Counted from the stretch's first letter, positions 23,786 through 31,204 are shown. The stretch is DNA of 33,248 bases from an uncultured Gammaproteobacteria bacterium (GCA_937998645.1 CALLCZ010000142.1:1-33248), one strand, 5' to 3'. Made by a program: numbers and translations. Notes: a model not told the origin generated them from the sequence alone.

Positions 23786-23803
23786 AAGGGGGCAGACCCT
23801 TTT
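23786..23803. repeat. Minimal GGGG/CCC palindrome
   Basis: AAGGGGGCAGACCCTTTT, the short form of the repeat edge, just after the lipoprotein gene. Possible weak terminator. Confidence 0.7.
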
Positions 23804-23854
23804 GCTCAATCTAGCCCCAAATATTGACAACAATTTATCAATCATACATTCGCC

Positions 23855-24037
23855 ATGTTCAATACCAGTTACAGGGTTATCCTGTCCTCACTAATATCGA
23901 TGATCATAGCAGGGGTACTGCTGTTCCTTGATACCGCAGCTATCATGGCTTATGTGTTATTGGTGGCCGGTTTTTTTGGTATCGGTATTGGCTTGCTGAT
24001 TGGCTTCTTCAAGATGGTCAAAGACCAGGAAAGCTGA
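23855..24037 (+). CDS. Small two-TM membrane protein, 60 aa
   Basis: Two hydrophobic helices (about 8-26 and 30-52) joined by a short turn, with a basic C-terminal tail (FKMVKDQES), consistent with a small inner-membrane protein with both ends inside. ATG 23855 has no convincing ribosome binding site. No family recognised. The clean hydrophobic pattern and charge distribution argue that it is real, but it could be fortuitous. Confidence 0.55.
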   Translation: MFNTSYRVILSSLISMIIAGVLLFLDTAAIMAYVLLVAGFFGIGIGLLIGFFKMVKDQES

Positions 24038-24142
24038 CGCAATAAATAATGGAATAATTGCTCAGTCACCTCTATAAATAAAGTAGATACACGAAATATT
24101 TGAAGGGTCTCGGGCTCTAATTACACCAGGGGATTAAGGCAG

Positions 24143-24601
24143 ATGATCACAGTTGAAGAATTTATGACGTCAGAGCTCTGCACTATGAGTGAAAATGATT
24201 CGGTCAATGATGCCAGGAAAATCATGACCGAGAGGCATATACGTCATATCCCGGTAACTGATGACGATAACCGTCTAGTAGGTCTGGTCACGCAGAGGGA
24301 TATTCTCGCCGCAACAGTTCCAAAATCGGCAGGGTGTGAATACAAAACTTCGGACACGGGCGAGGCGGATACCTGTTTATCAGGCATCATGAACAAAAAC
24401 GTGAGCGTGGTCGATAAAACCGACCCCCTACGCACTGCTGCAATGTATATGCAATCTCACAAATACGGTTGTTTGCCTGTGGTATCGGATGGACGACTGG
24501 TTGGCATCATTACTGACAGCGATTTTATCGCTATTGCTATCAACCTCATTGAGCAGGCGGAACTGAGCGAAGAGGAACTGGGTTCGGCAGGCATCATGTG
24601 A
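24143..24601 (+). CDS. Tandem CBS-domain protein
   Basis: 152 aa made of two CBS domains, about 5-62 (VEEFMTSELCTMSENDSVND through HIRHIPVTDD and GLVTQRDIL) and 78-140 (SGIMNKNVSVVDKTDPLRTA through GCLPVVSDGRLVGIITDSD). CBS pairs bind adenine nucleotides and act as energy or redox sensors. There is no catalytic partner domain, so it probably acts in trans or as a stand-alone sensor. ATG 24143 follows AGGGGATTAAGGCAG. A family C arm follows the gene. Confidence 0.92.
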   Translation: MITVEEFMTSELCTMSENDSVNDARKIMTERHIRHIPVTDDDNRLVGLVTQRDILAATVPKSAGCEYKTSDTGEADTCLSGIMNKNVSVVDKTDPLRTAAMYMQSHKYGCLPVVSDGRLVGIITDSDFIAIAINLIEQAELSEEELGSAGIM

Positions 24602-24612
24602 ATTGAATTGGA

Positions 24613-24640
24613 ATTAAAGGGGACGTAGCGAATATTCTTC
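24613..24640. repeat. Family C left arm only
   Basis: ATTAAAGGGGACGTAGCGAA TATTCTTC, no right arm. Lies between the CBS gene and the next gene. Confidence 0.88.
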
Positions 24641-24687
24641 TTGCTGCGCGCTTTAATCTCACCCGCAATTTTAACGTTAGAAGCCAG

Positions 24688-25149
24688 ATGACTGAAGAGA
24701 AGTGGCCATACAATCTACCCATATGGCGTCGATCTTTCCGTCTCGCGTCTCCCGACGGCAAGGTTACGGCCGAGATTGCGAATGCCGTTGAGGTTTCGAT
24801 GTCGAATCCAACCATTGGAACCCTGATTCTCTCCACCGGGCAGGCTATCGAGAACTGTAATCCAAGTTTCGTTTGGTCCGGCGATTCCAGGTACCTGGCG
24901 ATTCCACTATACAGTAGAAGCCGGTTACTGGGTGTTGGTAAGCAGCGGCTTGTAATAATCGATATCGCAGAGCATAAGGCATGGCGTTCAGAGAAACTGG
25001 CATACTACATTCAGCCAGAGACATTCTGCGAAGGGCGCCTCACGCTAACAATTGAGCCCGCCAGGAAAGCAAAAACGGTTACCTATGAAGTTCCCGGGAT
25101 TCTGGACACATTCGAGAAGATAGATTTTCCCGGTAATCGGAGTAAATAG
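24688..25149 (+). CDS. Hypothetical protein, 153 aa
   Basis: A soluble protein without signal peptide. It contains RLASPDGKVTAEIANAVEV and FVWSGDSRYLAIPLYSR followed by RLVIIDIAEHKAW, the strand-turn pattern of beta-propeller blades (WD40/DPP-type, with SPDG and SGDSRYLA turns), but is too short for a full propeller. A similar layout occurs in small immunity-like or bacterial hypothetical proteins; I do not recognise a family. ATG 24688 lacks a strong ribosome binding site. Its stop codon TAG is the first triplet of the adjoining TAGGGGTTAGACTG repeat. Confidence 0.72.
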   Translation: MTEEKWPYNLPIWRRSFRLASPDGKVTAEIANAVEVSMSNPTIGTLILSTGQAIENCNPSFVWSGDSRYLAIPLYSRSRLLGVGKQRLVIIDIAEHKAWRSEKLAYYIQPETFCEGRLTLTIEPARKAKTVTYEVPGILDTFEKIDFPGNRSK

Positions 25150-25195
25150 GGGTTAGACTGCAATTTCTGAATTAATGGGGTTCTAATTGTAGTTC
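25147..25195. repeat. Family F left half with local stem
   Basis: TAGGGGTTAGACTGCAATTT CTGAATTAAT aligns with the left half at 22352. ACTGCAATT (25156-25164) can pair with AATTGTAGT (25186-25194). It supplies the stop codon of the preceding gene. Confidence 0.7.
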
Positions 25196-25221
25196 GGTAG
25201 CTAACACAAGTGAGAGGAAAC

Positions 25222-25845
25222 ATGAAACTGCTTATTTTCGGATCAACGGGTAGCATAGGCCGTCAGCTTGTTGAGCAAGCTCTCGAACAGGGACATACAG
25301 TTACGGCGTTTGCACGCGATCCCTCGAAGCTAGAGGCCAGGCATGATAACTTGAAAGTGGTCCAGGGCGATGCAGTAGATTACCCATCTGTCGAGAAGGC
25401 GGTACAAGGTCAAGACGTGGTACTCTGTTCGCTCGGGGCGGGCGCGAAGGGCACGGTTCGATCAGAAGGGACGAAAAATATAGTCCGTGCGATGGAAAAG
25501 GCGGGCGTTAGACGCTTTATTTGTCAATCGACCCTCGGCGTTGGAGATAGCCGGGACAATCTAAACTTCTTCTGGAAGTACATCATGTTTGGGGGACTTT
25601 TGCGTCAAGCGTATGCAGATCATGTGAGTCAGGAAGACTATGTCAATCAAAGCCGTCTGGATTGGATAATCGTCCGCCCGGCCGCCTTCACGGATGGGGA
25701 GCGCACCGGTGAATATCGTCACGGTTTTTCTGGTAGCGACAAGACGGCAAAACTCAAGATATCACGTGCCGATGTCGCAGATTTCATGCTAAAGCAGTTG
25801 ACCGATGATACGTATCTCCACAAGATGCCCGGTTTGTCGTATTGA
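25222..25845 (+). CDS. NAD(P)-binding atypical SDR
   Basis: 207 aa. KLLIFGSTGSIGRQL at the N-terminus is the GxxGxxG dinucleotide-binding loop of atypical SDR (NmrA/BVR-B-like) proteins; FARDPSKLEARHDNL (the NADP-preferring Arg after strand 2), VVQGDAVDYPSVEKAV and SLGAGAKG follow in order, and WIIVRPAAFTDGERTGEYR is the substrate-side strand. No classical YxxxK catalytic pair is evident, so it may be a reductase of flavin or quinone-like substrates or a redox sensor. ATG 25222 (not GTG 25210) has GAGAGGAAA just upstream. A small secreted protein follows after six bases and is probably co-transcribed. Confidence 0.9.
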   Translation: MKLLIFGSTGSIGRQLVEQALEQGHTVTAFARDPSKLEARHDNLKVVQGDAVDYPSVEKAVQGQDVVLCSLGAGAKGTVRSEGTKNIVRAMEKAGVRRFICQSTLGVGDSRDNLNFFWKYIMFGGLLRQAYADHVSQEDYVNQSRLDWIIVRPAAFTDGERTGEYRHGFSGSDKTAKLKISRADVADFMLKQLTDDTYLHKMPGLSY

Positions 25846-25851
25846 TCTGGC

Positions 25852-26262
25852 ATGGCCCCTTGGTTCAGGCTCGCGTTGGTTCTAGGCTGCTTTGCGCTAT
25901 TTGTTTGCCCGGTTGATGCGGCGGACAAGTCTATCGACAGCGGGAGTAAACATAGAGTCGATATGCATAACTGGCTCCAGCTTCGTGGTGAGCACGAAGT
26001 GTATCGACAATCTGTCGAACCGCTGTCGCCAGTGGATCGGCAGAACCTGGAACTGCGATTGCAACAGCAGCGACTACAGCAACGGAATTTACAGTTGCGT
26101 CAGGACCAGAGATTACTGGCCGAGAGGCACAAACGCCGCATCAATCAACTGGCCGATCCCTACAGCGTAAATCGCCCCGGTGCTGGCGCCCAACGGCAGC
26201 AGCAACAACAACGTCTGCAGATGCGCATGCAGCGCAATACCTGGCCCTATCCACGGAATTAA
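25852..26262 (+). CDS. Secreted Gln/Arg-rich small protein
   Basis: 136 aa. A signal peptide covers about 1-23 (LALVLGCFALFVCPVDAADK). The mature part has one ordered-looking stretch (HNWLQLRGEHEVYRQSVEPL) and then a low-complexity helix rich in Gln, Leu and Arg (about 63-130, with RLQQQRLQQRNLQLRQDQR and QRQQQQQRLQMRM). No family recognised; likely periplasmic and possibly nucleic-acid or envelope associated given its charge. It starts six bases after the SDR stop. Followed directly by the 29-base tandem repeat. Confidence 0.75.
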   Translation: MAPWFRLALVLGCFALFVCPVDAADKSIDSGSKHRVDMHNWLQLRGEHEVYRQSVEPLSPVDRQNLELRLQQQRLQQRNLQLRQDQRLLAERHKRRINQLADPYSVNRPGAGAQRQQQQQRLQMRMQRNTWPYPRN

Positions 26263-26319
26263 ATAAATTAAAAGGGCCAGACCCCTTTACAATAAATTAA
26301 AAGGGCCAGACCCCTTTAC
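26262..26319. repeat. Perfect 29-base tandem repeat, minimal palindrome unit
   Basis: Two identical 29-base copies (26262-26290 and 26291-26319), each AATAAATTAAAAGGGCCAGA then CCCCTTTAC. Each holds a short AAAAGGG/CCCCTTT palindrome. Confidence 0.96.
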
Positions 26320-26386
26320 CGATTCTTATACAATTATTGATTATTGCCTGGCAATTTGTTAATTAATTAAACCACAGAAATATTCT

Positions 26387-26851
26387 ATGCTTTACTCCAT
26401 CAGCGAAACGTCACTTCTAGTCCGCAAAAAAAACATTTTCCTGGGCGCGCTGCTCAGTTTGGCATTGGCTGCCGTTATCACCGTCGGCCACTTTCAATAC
26501 CCTGAAACTTTTAATAATTTGCTTTTTTGGTCCGTTATCACCCTCGTGGTTGTTGGTAATCTTGTCAATTACTACCGTTATCGCCGTTACCTGCGTCTAG
26601 CCGAAGATCATAGGATTGAAATTGACGGTGATGAAGTCTCCTTTTTTACCGGAACAGAGAAATCCGTGCTGGATACTAAAGATATTGTTGCGCTGACTTT
26701 TTATCGCAGGAAAGGACAGGTTGAGCACATTCAACTGAAATTGGGGAATAATCGGGGTATACGCCTGGAGGGCTATTCCGATTTGGAGCAGTTGGGTGGT
26801 GCTATCGCAGACCGGATTCCCAAAGAACAGGTGTTTGGAAGGGAACCCTGA
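26387..26851 (+). CDS. Membrane protein with PH-like C-terminal domain
   Basis: 154 aa. Two TM helices (about 15-36 and 44-62) sit in the N-terminal half, followed by a basic YYRYRRYLR stretch. The soluble part (70-154: RIEIDGDEVSFFTG, ALTFYRRKGQVEHIQLKL, RGIRLEGYSDLEQLG) has the strand order and charge of bacterial PH-like (YdbT/DUF304-type) domains. No function known; possibly a membrane-stress or lipid-interacting protein. ATG 26387 follows ACAGAAATATTCT, without a strong Shine-Dalgarno. Confidence 0.78.
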   Translation: MLYSISETSLLVRKKNIFLGALLSLALAAVITVGHFQYPETFNNLLFWSVITLVVVGNLVNYYRYRRYLRLAEDHRIEIDGDEVSFFTGTEKSVLDTKDIVALTFYRRKGQVEHIQLKLGNNRGIRLEGYSDLEQLGGAIADRIPKEQVFGREP

Positions 26852-26942
26852 ATATGGAAAAAATGGACGCTAGCCTTTAAGTTATGATTTCGCCTTAAGA
26901 GGTGGATAAATAGATGAAATAAGATTAAAGGAGTCGATTAAA

Positions 26943-26958
26943 GAGGGGCAGGTCCCTC
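26943..26958. repeat. Minimal palindrome GAGGGGCAGGTCCCTC
   Basis: GAGGGG/TCCCTC arms around CAGG. Short repeat-edge relative, in the gap before the LysE-like gene. Confidence 0.6.
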
Positions 26959-27066
26959 AATGGATTTCACTTGATTAACAGAGGTAGTAACAGAGCATAC
27001 CCTTATTAATCCTCATGCACAAAGAGGTGAATCGATATCGAAATAGCACTTCTGTGGCTTGTAACT

Positions 27067-27624
27067 TTGCTGCCGATAGTCATCAGCCCCGGTCCGGCGA
27101 ATATTTTATATGCGGCATCTGGAAGTTCATTCGGGGTCAGAAAAACCATCCCGTTCTGGCTGGGCACAAATTTTACGAGCATCTTTCAGACGCTGGCAGT
27201 CGGTTGCGGTCTGGACCTGGTGATTACCGCTTATCCCCGGATAGCTGACGCAATTAAATACCTGGGCATTGGCTTCCTGCTCTACCTGGCCTTTAAATTC
27301 TTCAGGTTCTCATGCTCTGCAAATAAGACGATCAGGCCGCTTACTTTTAAAGACGGCGTTATTGTTGAGGCTTTGAACATGAAGTATCTGCTGATACCGA
27401 CGATAATGTTCTCACAGTTTTATTCGCCTGACTCCGACGGATACGGACAGATCATATTTTTAACGTTTGCTCTCCTGTGCCTGACATTAACGACGAGCAT
27501 GATCTGGATCATCGGTGGTAACACGCTGGCCTCGTTCGTATTAAACGAGAGCAGGCAGAGGACAGAGGGCATCTTCTTCGGCTCACTGTTATGTGCTACA
27601 GCTCTCTGGCTGCTTTTAATGTGA
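27067..27624 (+). CDS. LysE/RhtB-type amino-acid exporter, start unclear
   Basis: About 185-196 aa membrane protein. PIVISPGPANILYAASGSSFG (starting just after the first few residues) is the LysE/RhtB signature, followed by GTNFTSIFQTLAVG and LGIGFLLYLAFKFF; some five to six TM helices. These proteins export amino acids such as homoserine, threonine or lysine. The frame stays open upstream to TGA 27028-27030 and the upstream residues (IDIEIALLWLVTL) complete TM1, but no ATG, GTG or TTG exists there before TTG 27067; AGAGGTGA (27022-27029) would suit ATC 27037 or ATA 27043. An ATG at 27015 lies in another frame one base off. So the gene may use a rare start, or carry a frameshift near its start. 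Confidence 0.8.
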   Translation: MLPIVISPGPANILYAASGSSFGVRKTIPFWLGTNFTSIFQTLAVGCGLDLVITAYPRIADAIKYLGIGFLLYLAFKFFRFSCSANKTIRPLTFKDGVIVEALNMKYLLIPTIMFSQFYSPDSDGYGQIIFLTFALLCLTLTTSMIWIIGGNTLASFVLNESRQRTEGIFFGSLLCATALWLLLM

Positions 27625-27797
27625 GAACAGTCAAACGGCTATGACATCAACAGATCAGTGCGTATCTCGGAGCCGGGTTTCGTCGATGGTGATGGCCACG
27701 GGTGAAATATATTTTATAAATCTTGCATTTTGACAGCCTGGCTTGCGATACTCCATCCTGTTGTTCAACAGATATTAATCATTCAGATGGTAATACT

Positions 27798-29072
27798 ATG
27801 AAACTTGAATCACTTGCCTTACACCACGGATATAAATCAGAAGCGACCACCAAAGCTGCAGCAGTGCCGATCTACCAGACAACCTCCTACACTTTCGATG
27901 ACACGCAGCATGGCGCGGACCTGTTTGACCTGAAAGTGCCTGGTAATATCTATACCCGCATCATGAATCCGACCACCGACGTTCTCGAACAGCGGCTTGC
28001 CGAGATGGAAGGCGGTATCGCAGGCCTGGTGGTAGCCTCCGGCATGGCAGCGATCACATACGCGGTTCAGTGTATCAGTGACGTAGGCTGTAATATCGTC
28101 AGTACCAGCCAGTTATACGGCGGTACATATAACCTGTTTGCGCATACCTTGCCGAAACAGGGCATCGAAGTGCGAATGGTCTCGGCTGATGATTTTGACG
28201 GTTTCGAAAAGGCGATCGATGAGAATACCCGCGCAGTCTTCTGTGAATCTATCGGTAATCCAGCCGGTAACATCGTCGATATCGAAAGGCTGGCAGAGAT
28301 CGCACACAAGCATGGCGTTCCCCTGATGGTCGACAATACGGTCGCCACTCCTTACTTATGCCGCCCCTTCGATCTTGGTGCGGATATCGTCATCCATTCA
28401 TTGACCAAATACATCGGCGGTCATGGTAACTCTATCGGCGGCATCATCATTGACTCCGGCAAGTTTGACTGGGTCGCCAACAAGGCGCGGTTCCCCATGT
28501 TGAATGAGCCGGATCCTTCCTATCACGGCGTGGTCTATACCGAGGCACTTGGGCCTGCCGCATACATCGGTCGTTGCCGCGTTGTGCCATTACGAAATAC
28601 TGGCGCTGCGATTTCACCACAGAACGCATTTTTGATCTTGCAGGGCCTGGAGACACTGGGACTTCGCATGGAGCGCCATTGTGAAAATGCAGAAAAACTT
28701 GCCGCGTACCTGCTGGCTCACGACAAGGTCGAATGGGTGAACTACGCCGCACTGGACGACAGCCCGCATAAAGCCGCCTGTAACAAGATTACCGGCGGCA
28801 AAGCATCGGGTATCCTGAGCTTTGGCATCGCTGGTGGCGCACCTGCCGGGGCGCAGTTCATTGACGCATTGAAGATGATCTTGCGGCTGGTCAATATCGG
28901 TGATGCGAAGTCGCTTGCCTGCCATCCTGCATCTACGACTCATAGACAGCTGAACGAAGTTGAACTTGCGGCTGCCGGTGTTAGCGCCGACCTGGTCCGA
29001 ATCTCTGTGGGTATCGAGCACATCGACGACATCATCGCTGATGTCAGTCAGGCGCTTGATGCGGTTGGCTGA
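27798..29072 (+). CDS. metY: O-acetylhomoserine sulfhydrylase (MetY type)
   Basis: 424 aa PLP enzyme of the Cys/Met metabolism family. Landmarks: AAAVPIYQTTSYTF (20-33), YTRIMNPTTDVLEQRLAEMEGG (52-73), ASGMAAI (80-86), YGGTYNLF, VDNTVATPYLCRP, and the PLP lysine Lys204 in HSLTKYIGGHGN. The long form (over 420 residues, with the MLNEPDPSYHG insert) is typical of MetY, which makes homocysteine or methionine from O-acetylhomoserine and sulfide or methanethiol. ATG 27798 matches the usual start MKLESLALHHGYK; an in-frame ATG at 27723 gives a non-conserved extension. I saw no SAM or SAH riboswitch in the 170-base leader. Transcribed alone. A methionine gamma-lyase is the main alternative. Confidence 0.9.
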   Translation: MKLESLALHHGYKSEATTKAAAVPIYQTTSYTFDDTQHGADLFDLKVPGNIYTRIMNPTTDVLEQRLAEMEGGIAGLVVASGMAAITYAVQCISDVGCNIVSTSQLYGGTYNLFAHTLPKQGIEVRMVSADDFDGFEKAIDENTRAVFCESIGNPAGNIVDIERLAEIAHKHGVPLMVDNTVATPYLCRPFDLGADIVIHSLTKYIGGHGNSIGGIIIDSGKFDWVANKARFPMLNEPDPSYHGVVYTEALGPAAYIGRCRVVPLRNTGAAISPQNAFLILQGLETLGLRMERHCENAEKLAAYLLAHDKVEWVNYAALDDSPHKAACNKITGGKASGILSFGIAGGAPAGAQFIDALKMILRLVNIGDAKSLACHPASTTHRQLNEVELAAAGVSADLVRISVGIEHIDDIIADVSQALDAVG

Positions 29073-29081
29073 TAATAACAA

Positions 29082-29104
29082 TTAAACAGGTCATACCCGT
29101 TTAT
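29082..29104. repeat. Short palindrome after metY
   Basis: TTAAACAGGTCATACCCGTTTA; AAAC.GGT pairs with ACCCGTTT, followed by a T-rich run. Possible terminator. Confidence 0.5.
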
Positions 29105-29167
29105 TCTTTTGTTACTATTCAGACATAAGCGGATCACCCCACGATCAACGAACATGGCGAGGTTACT

Positions 29168-29728
29168 ATGCACAGGAATACCCTGAGCTCTGTATGTGCT
29201 CTTAAACTGGCTTTTATCCTGAGCATTGCGGTTTCAAGCCTGAACGCTGCCGAGGCGCTGAACACGATTGAGTTCCTGGGCATGACAGGCAAGTTGCCTG
29301 CTTCCTGGGTTGAAGAAAAGCCGTCTTCCAGTATGCGCCTGGCACAGTATCGCATTCCCGGTTCCGGAAATAACAGTAACGCAAATCTAATACTGTTTTA
29401 CTTCGGACAAGGCCAGGGTGGCAGTGCGAAGGCCAATATCGCCCGCTGGCAATCGCAGTTCTCAAAGCCGGAGGGTGGTTCTGTTGAACCCATGATAGAA
29501 GCCATGGACGTGAATGGTATACCGGTAACCGTAGTCGAACTCAGAGGTGATTATGCCCGAGGTGTAGGCATGGGGCCTGTCGGTACCTCCGCACCCGACC
29601 AGATTTTACTCGCGTCAATTATCGAATCAGCACGGGGAAATATCTATATCCAGCTGCACGGGCCGGCCGCTACTGTTGCTTTGCACCGTGAGGCCTATAT
29701 GCAATTCATCCGTACAATAAAACCCTGA
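29168..29728 (+). CDS. Exported conserved hypothetical protein
   Basis: 186 aa. A signal peptide covers about 1-28 (LKLAFILSIAVSSLNAAEA). The mature protein contains LPASWVEEKPSSSMRLAQYR, LILFYFGQGQGGSAKANIARW and ELRGDYARG in the order seen in a widespread family of uncharacterised periplasmic proteins with a single compact beta-rich domain. No catalytic residues are evident. ATG 29168 follows CGAGGTTACT. Convergent with the next gene, with a 23-base palindrome filling the gap between the stops. Confidence 0.8.
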   Translation: MHRNTLSSVCALKLAFILSIAVSSLNAAEALNTIEFLGMTGKLPASWVEEKPSSSMRLAQYRIPGSGNNSNANLILFYFGQGQGGSAKANIARWQSQFSKPEGGSVEPMIEAMDVNGIPVTVVELRGDYARGVGMGPVGTSAPDQILLASIIESARGNIYIQLHGPAATVALHREAYMQFIRTIKP

Positions 29729-29751
29729 TTAAAGGGGGCAGGCCCCTTTAA
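29729..29751. terminator. Bidirectional terminator-like palindrome
   Basis: TTAAAGGGGGCAGGCCCCTT TAA: a near-perfect palindrome occupying almost exactly the gap between two convergent stop codons (29728 and 29755). A stable stem with A/T flanks on both sides suits bidirectional termination. It also matches the minimal repeat edge. Confidence 0.7.
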
Positions 29752-29754
29752 CTT

Positions 29755-30270
29755 TCACTCAGCATTGAGTTGGGCGACACCAACCACGTAGTTCTTCCCG
29801 TAGACTTTTGCGCATTTCGGACAAGTAGTGTAGAAGTAATACATCTTCTTTAACTTTCTCCCTCTAGTTTCAACGAGTGACACCATTTCCTTTTCCCACT
29901 CGGGAACATGTTTAAATGGCCCCTCGAAGACCCTGGTCAGGTAATTACCGGACAGTCTGACCATCTCCTGTCCTGGTACGTCTTTCGATACGGCGAAATA
30001 GTGCTCACCCGTCCAGGGCGAAGGGTCGTTGGATAAGACGATGAGGTCGTTCATGTCTATCGCACCGGCGTCTTCTATTGCCTTGAATGTTTTCGGGTAT
30101 ACAGTTCCCATGTTGAGAGGTATATGAAAAAGGCTGCGCGTACGTGCTTTGACGAACAGTTTGTCTTTGAAATGAAGTTCCTGTTCGTCCCAGCCTTCAG
30201 GATTGAATCTCGGGCAGCAGTTCGTCGGGTTGTCGCTGTCATCGTACTTTGGTAAAGCATTGATTTCCAC
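29755..30270 (-). CDS. Conserved cysteine-rich 'hydrolase'-annotated protein
   Basis: 171 aa from a GTG at 30270 that has GGAGG seven bases upstream; the frame is open further but the extension is not protein-like and the conserved part starts MEINALPKYDD. Features: NPTNCCPRF with a Cys pair (18-19), KARTRSLFHIPLNMGTVYPK, FAVSKDVPGQEMVRLSGNYL, FEGPFKHVPEW and the C-terminal YFYTTCPKCAKVYGKNYVVG with a CPKC pair (Cys150, Cys153). The four cysteines suggest a zinc or metal site. Proteins of this form are often annotated only as hydrolase; the reaction is unknown to me. Cytosolic. Confidence 0.82.
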   Translation of the reverse strand: MEINALPKYDDSDNPTNCCPRFNPEGWDEQELHFKDKLFVKARTRSLFHIPLNMGTVYPKTFKAIEDAGAIDMNDLIVLSNDPSPWTGEHYFAVSKDVPGQEMVRLSGNYLTRVFEGPFKHVPEWEKEMVSLVETRGRKLKKMYYFYTTCPKCAKVYGKNYVVGVAQLNAE

Positions 30271-30638
30271 AGTTAACCTCCAGATCTTTCGACTTCCGGA
30301 AAATATGATGCACTTCCTGATATCAGAATAACGCTGCACTTCGATCCGGGCAAGAGGCGGCTGTCGCAATTAAAGTGATCAGACCTCTTAGCTCAGTCTA
30401 AAATCAGCGGATTAAGGGGGCGTAGCGAATATTTTTTGATTAGACCACGCTGTTCCCATGAATATTGGGGACAGCGAAAAAAATCTGAGCGGGAAGAATT
30501 TTCCCGCGGACTCCAATAATATTCAGGGTAAATGTAATTAAATCACTCCGACCCCTTTATACCATCCGCGTAATCATTATGATGTAAGTCTCAACATGAT
30601 TAAATGATGAGAGCACACTTTTATCAGAGGGTATTAAT
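30271..30638. other. Intergenic region with repeat fragments and hairpins
   Basis: No gene is seen. It holds a single C left arm (30411-30437, AATATTTTTT end), the imperfect palindrome TGTTCCCATGAATATTGGGG ACA (30451-30473), the hairpin GCGGGAAGAATTTTCCCGC (about 30489-30507) and a partner CCAATAATATTCAGG that can pair with part of the first palindrome. An arm CACTCCGACCCCTTTAT lies near 30545. The leader of the DsrE-like gene follows. Confidence 0.65.
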
Positions 30639-31127
30639 ATGAAAACACTGCCAGCCGTATTATCGATATTGATCATTGCGTGCCTTTCACTGGTTTACAG
30701 GCCTGTGTTCGCGGCAGATGATGCTGCACGGGTTGTGTATCACGCCGATTTTAGTGATCCTCGCCGCTTCAGTGCTATGCTGACCAGCATTAACAACATG
30801 GTGGTTTATTATGAGAACGAGTTGCTTGATTATGATATACGTATTGTCTTCGTCTCGCATGGTATTCGTTTTCTGACTGATAACTCGTTAAAGGACACGC
30901 CTTTCACCGCCGATGCTGCACTTGAAGAGCGCAGGGCAAATCTGCGTGGCAGACTAGCTACGCTCAATAATGTTCACGGTGTCAAACTTGAGCTTTGTGA
31001 TATCACGCGCTCTGGAATCGGGCTTTCAGAGGACGCTTTGTATGGTGGTGTCCAGACAGTTCCGTCAGGTGTTGTCAGAATAGCCGAGTTGCAGAGCGAG
31101 GGATTTGCCTATATCAAGATCGAGTGA
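30639..31127 (+). CDS. Exported DsrE/F-like protein
   Basis: 162 aa. A signal peptide covers about 1-25 (ending VFAAD). The mature part RVVYHADFSDPRRFSAMLTS, NNMVVYYENELLDYDIRIVF and VSHGIRFLTDNS follows the strand order of DsrE/F-like folds used in sulfur-relay and related proteins. A lone cysteine in LELCDITRSGIG (about Cys121) sits where DsrE-type proteins carry a sulfur-accepting Cys, but export to the periplasm makes a classical Dsr role unlikely. ATG 30639 follows AGAGGGTATTAAT. Function uncertain. Confidence 0.83.
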   Translation: MKTLPAVLSILIIACLSLVYRPVFAADDAARVVYHADFSDPRRFSAMLTSINNMVVYYENELLDYDIRIVFVSHGIRFLTDNSLKDTPFTADAALEERRANLRGRLATLNNVHGVKLELCDITRSGIGLSEDALYGGVQTVPSGVVRIAELQSEGFAYIKIE

Positions 31128-31142
31128 TTCGGATATTGAAGT

Positions 31143-31203
31143 ATGGGGCCAGGTCTTTCATTGTGTGTTGGAATATTCGGTGTCAGACTGACCCTGATTA
31201 ATC
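31143..31203. repeat. Chimeric repeat: D left arm and F right arm
   Basis: ATGGGGCCAGGTCTTTCATT GTG is the D left arm (31143-31165); TGTCAGACTGACCCTGATTA ATC (31181-31203) matches the F right half at 22396-22420. The normal D right arm (CCATGAAAGACCTG) is missing. Confidence 0.72.
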
Positions 31204-31204
31204 T

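Noticed and set aside
27625-27797. SAM or SAH riboswitch upstream of metY
   Set aside because: I could not find the conserved motifs or a convincing fold by eye in this leader.
27723-27797. N-terminal extension of MetY from ATG 27723
   Set aside because: The extension (about 25 residues) is not conserved in the family; MKLESLALHHGY is the usual start.
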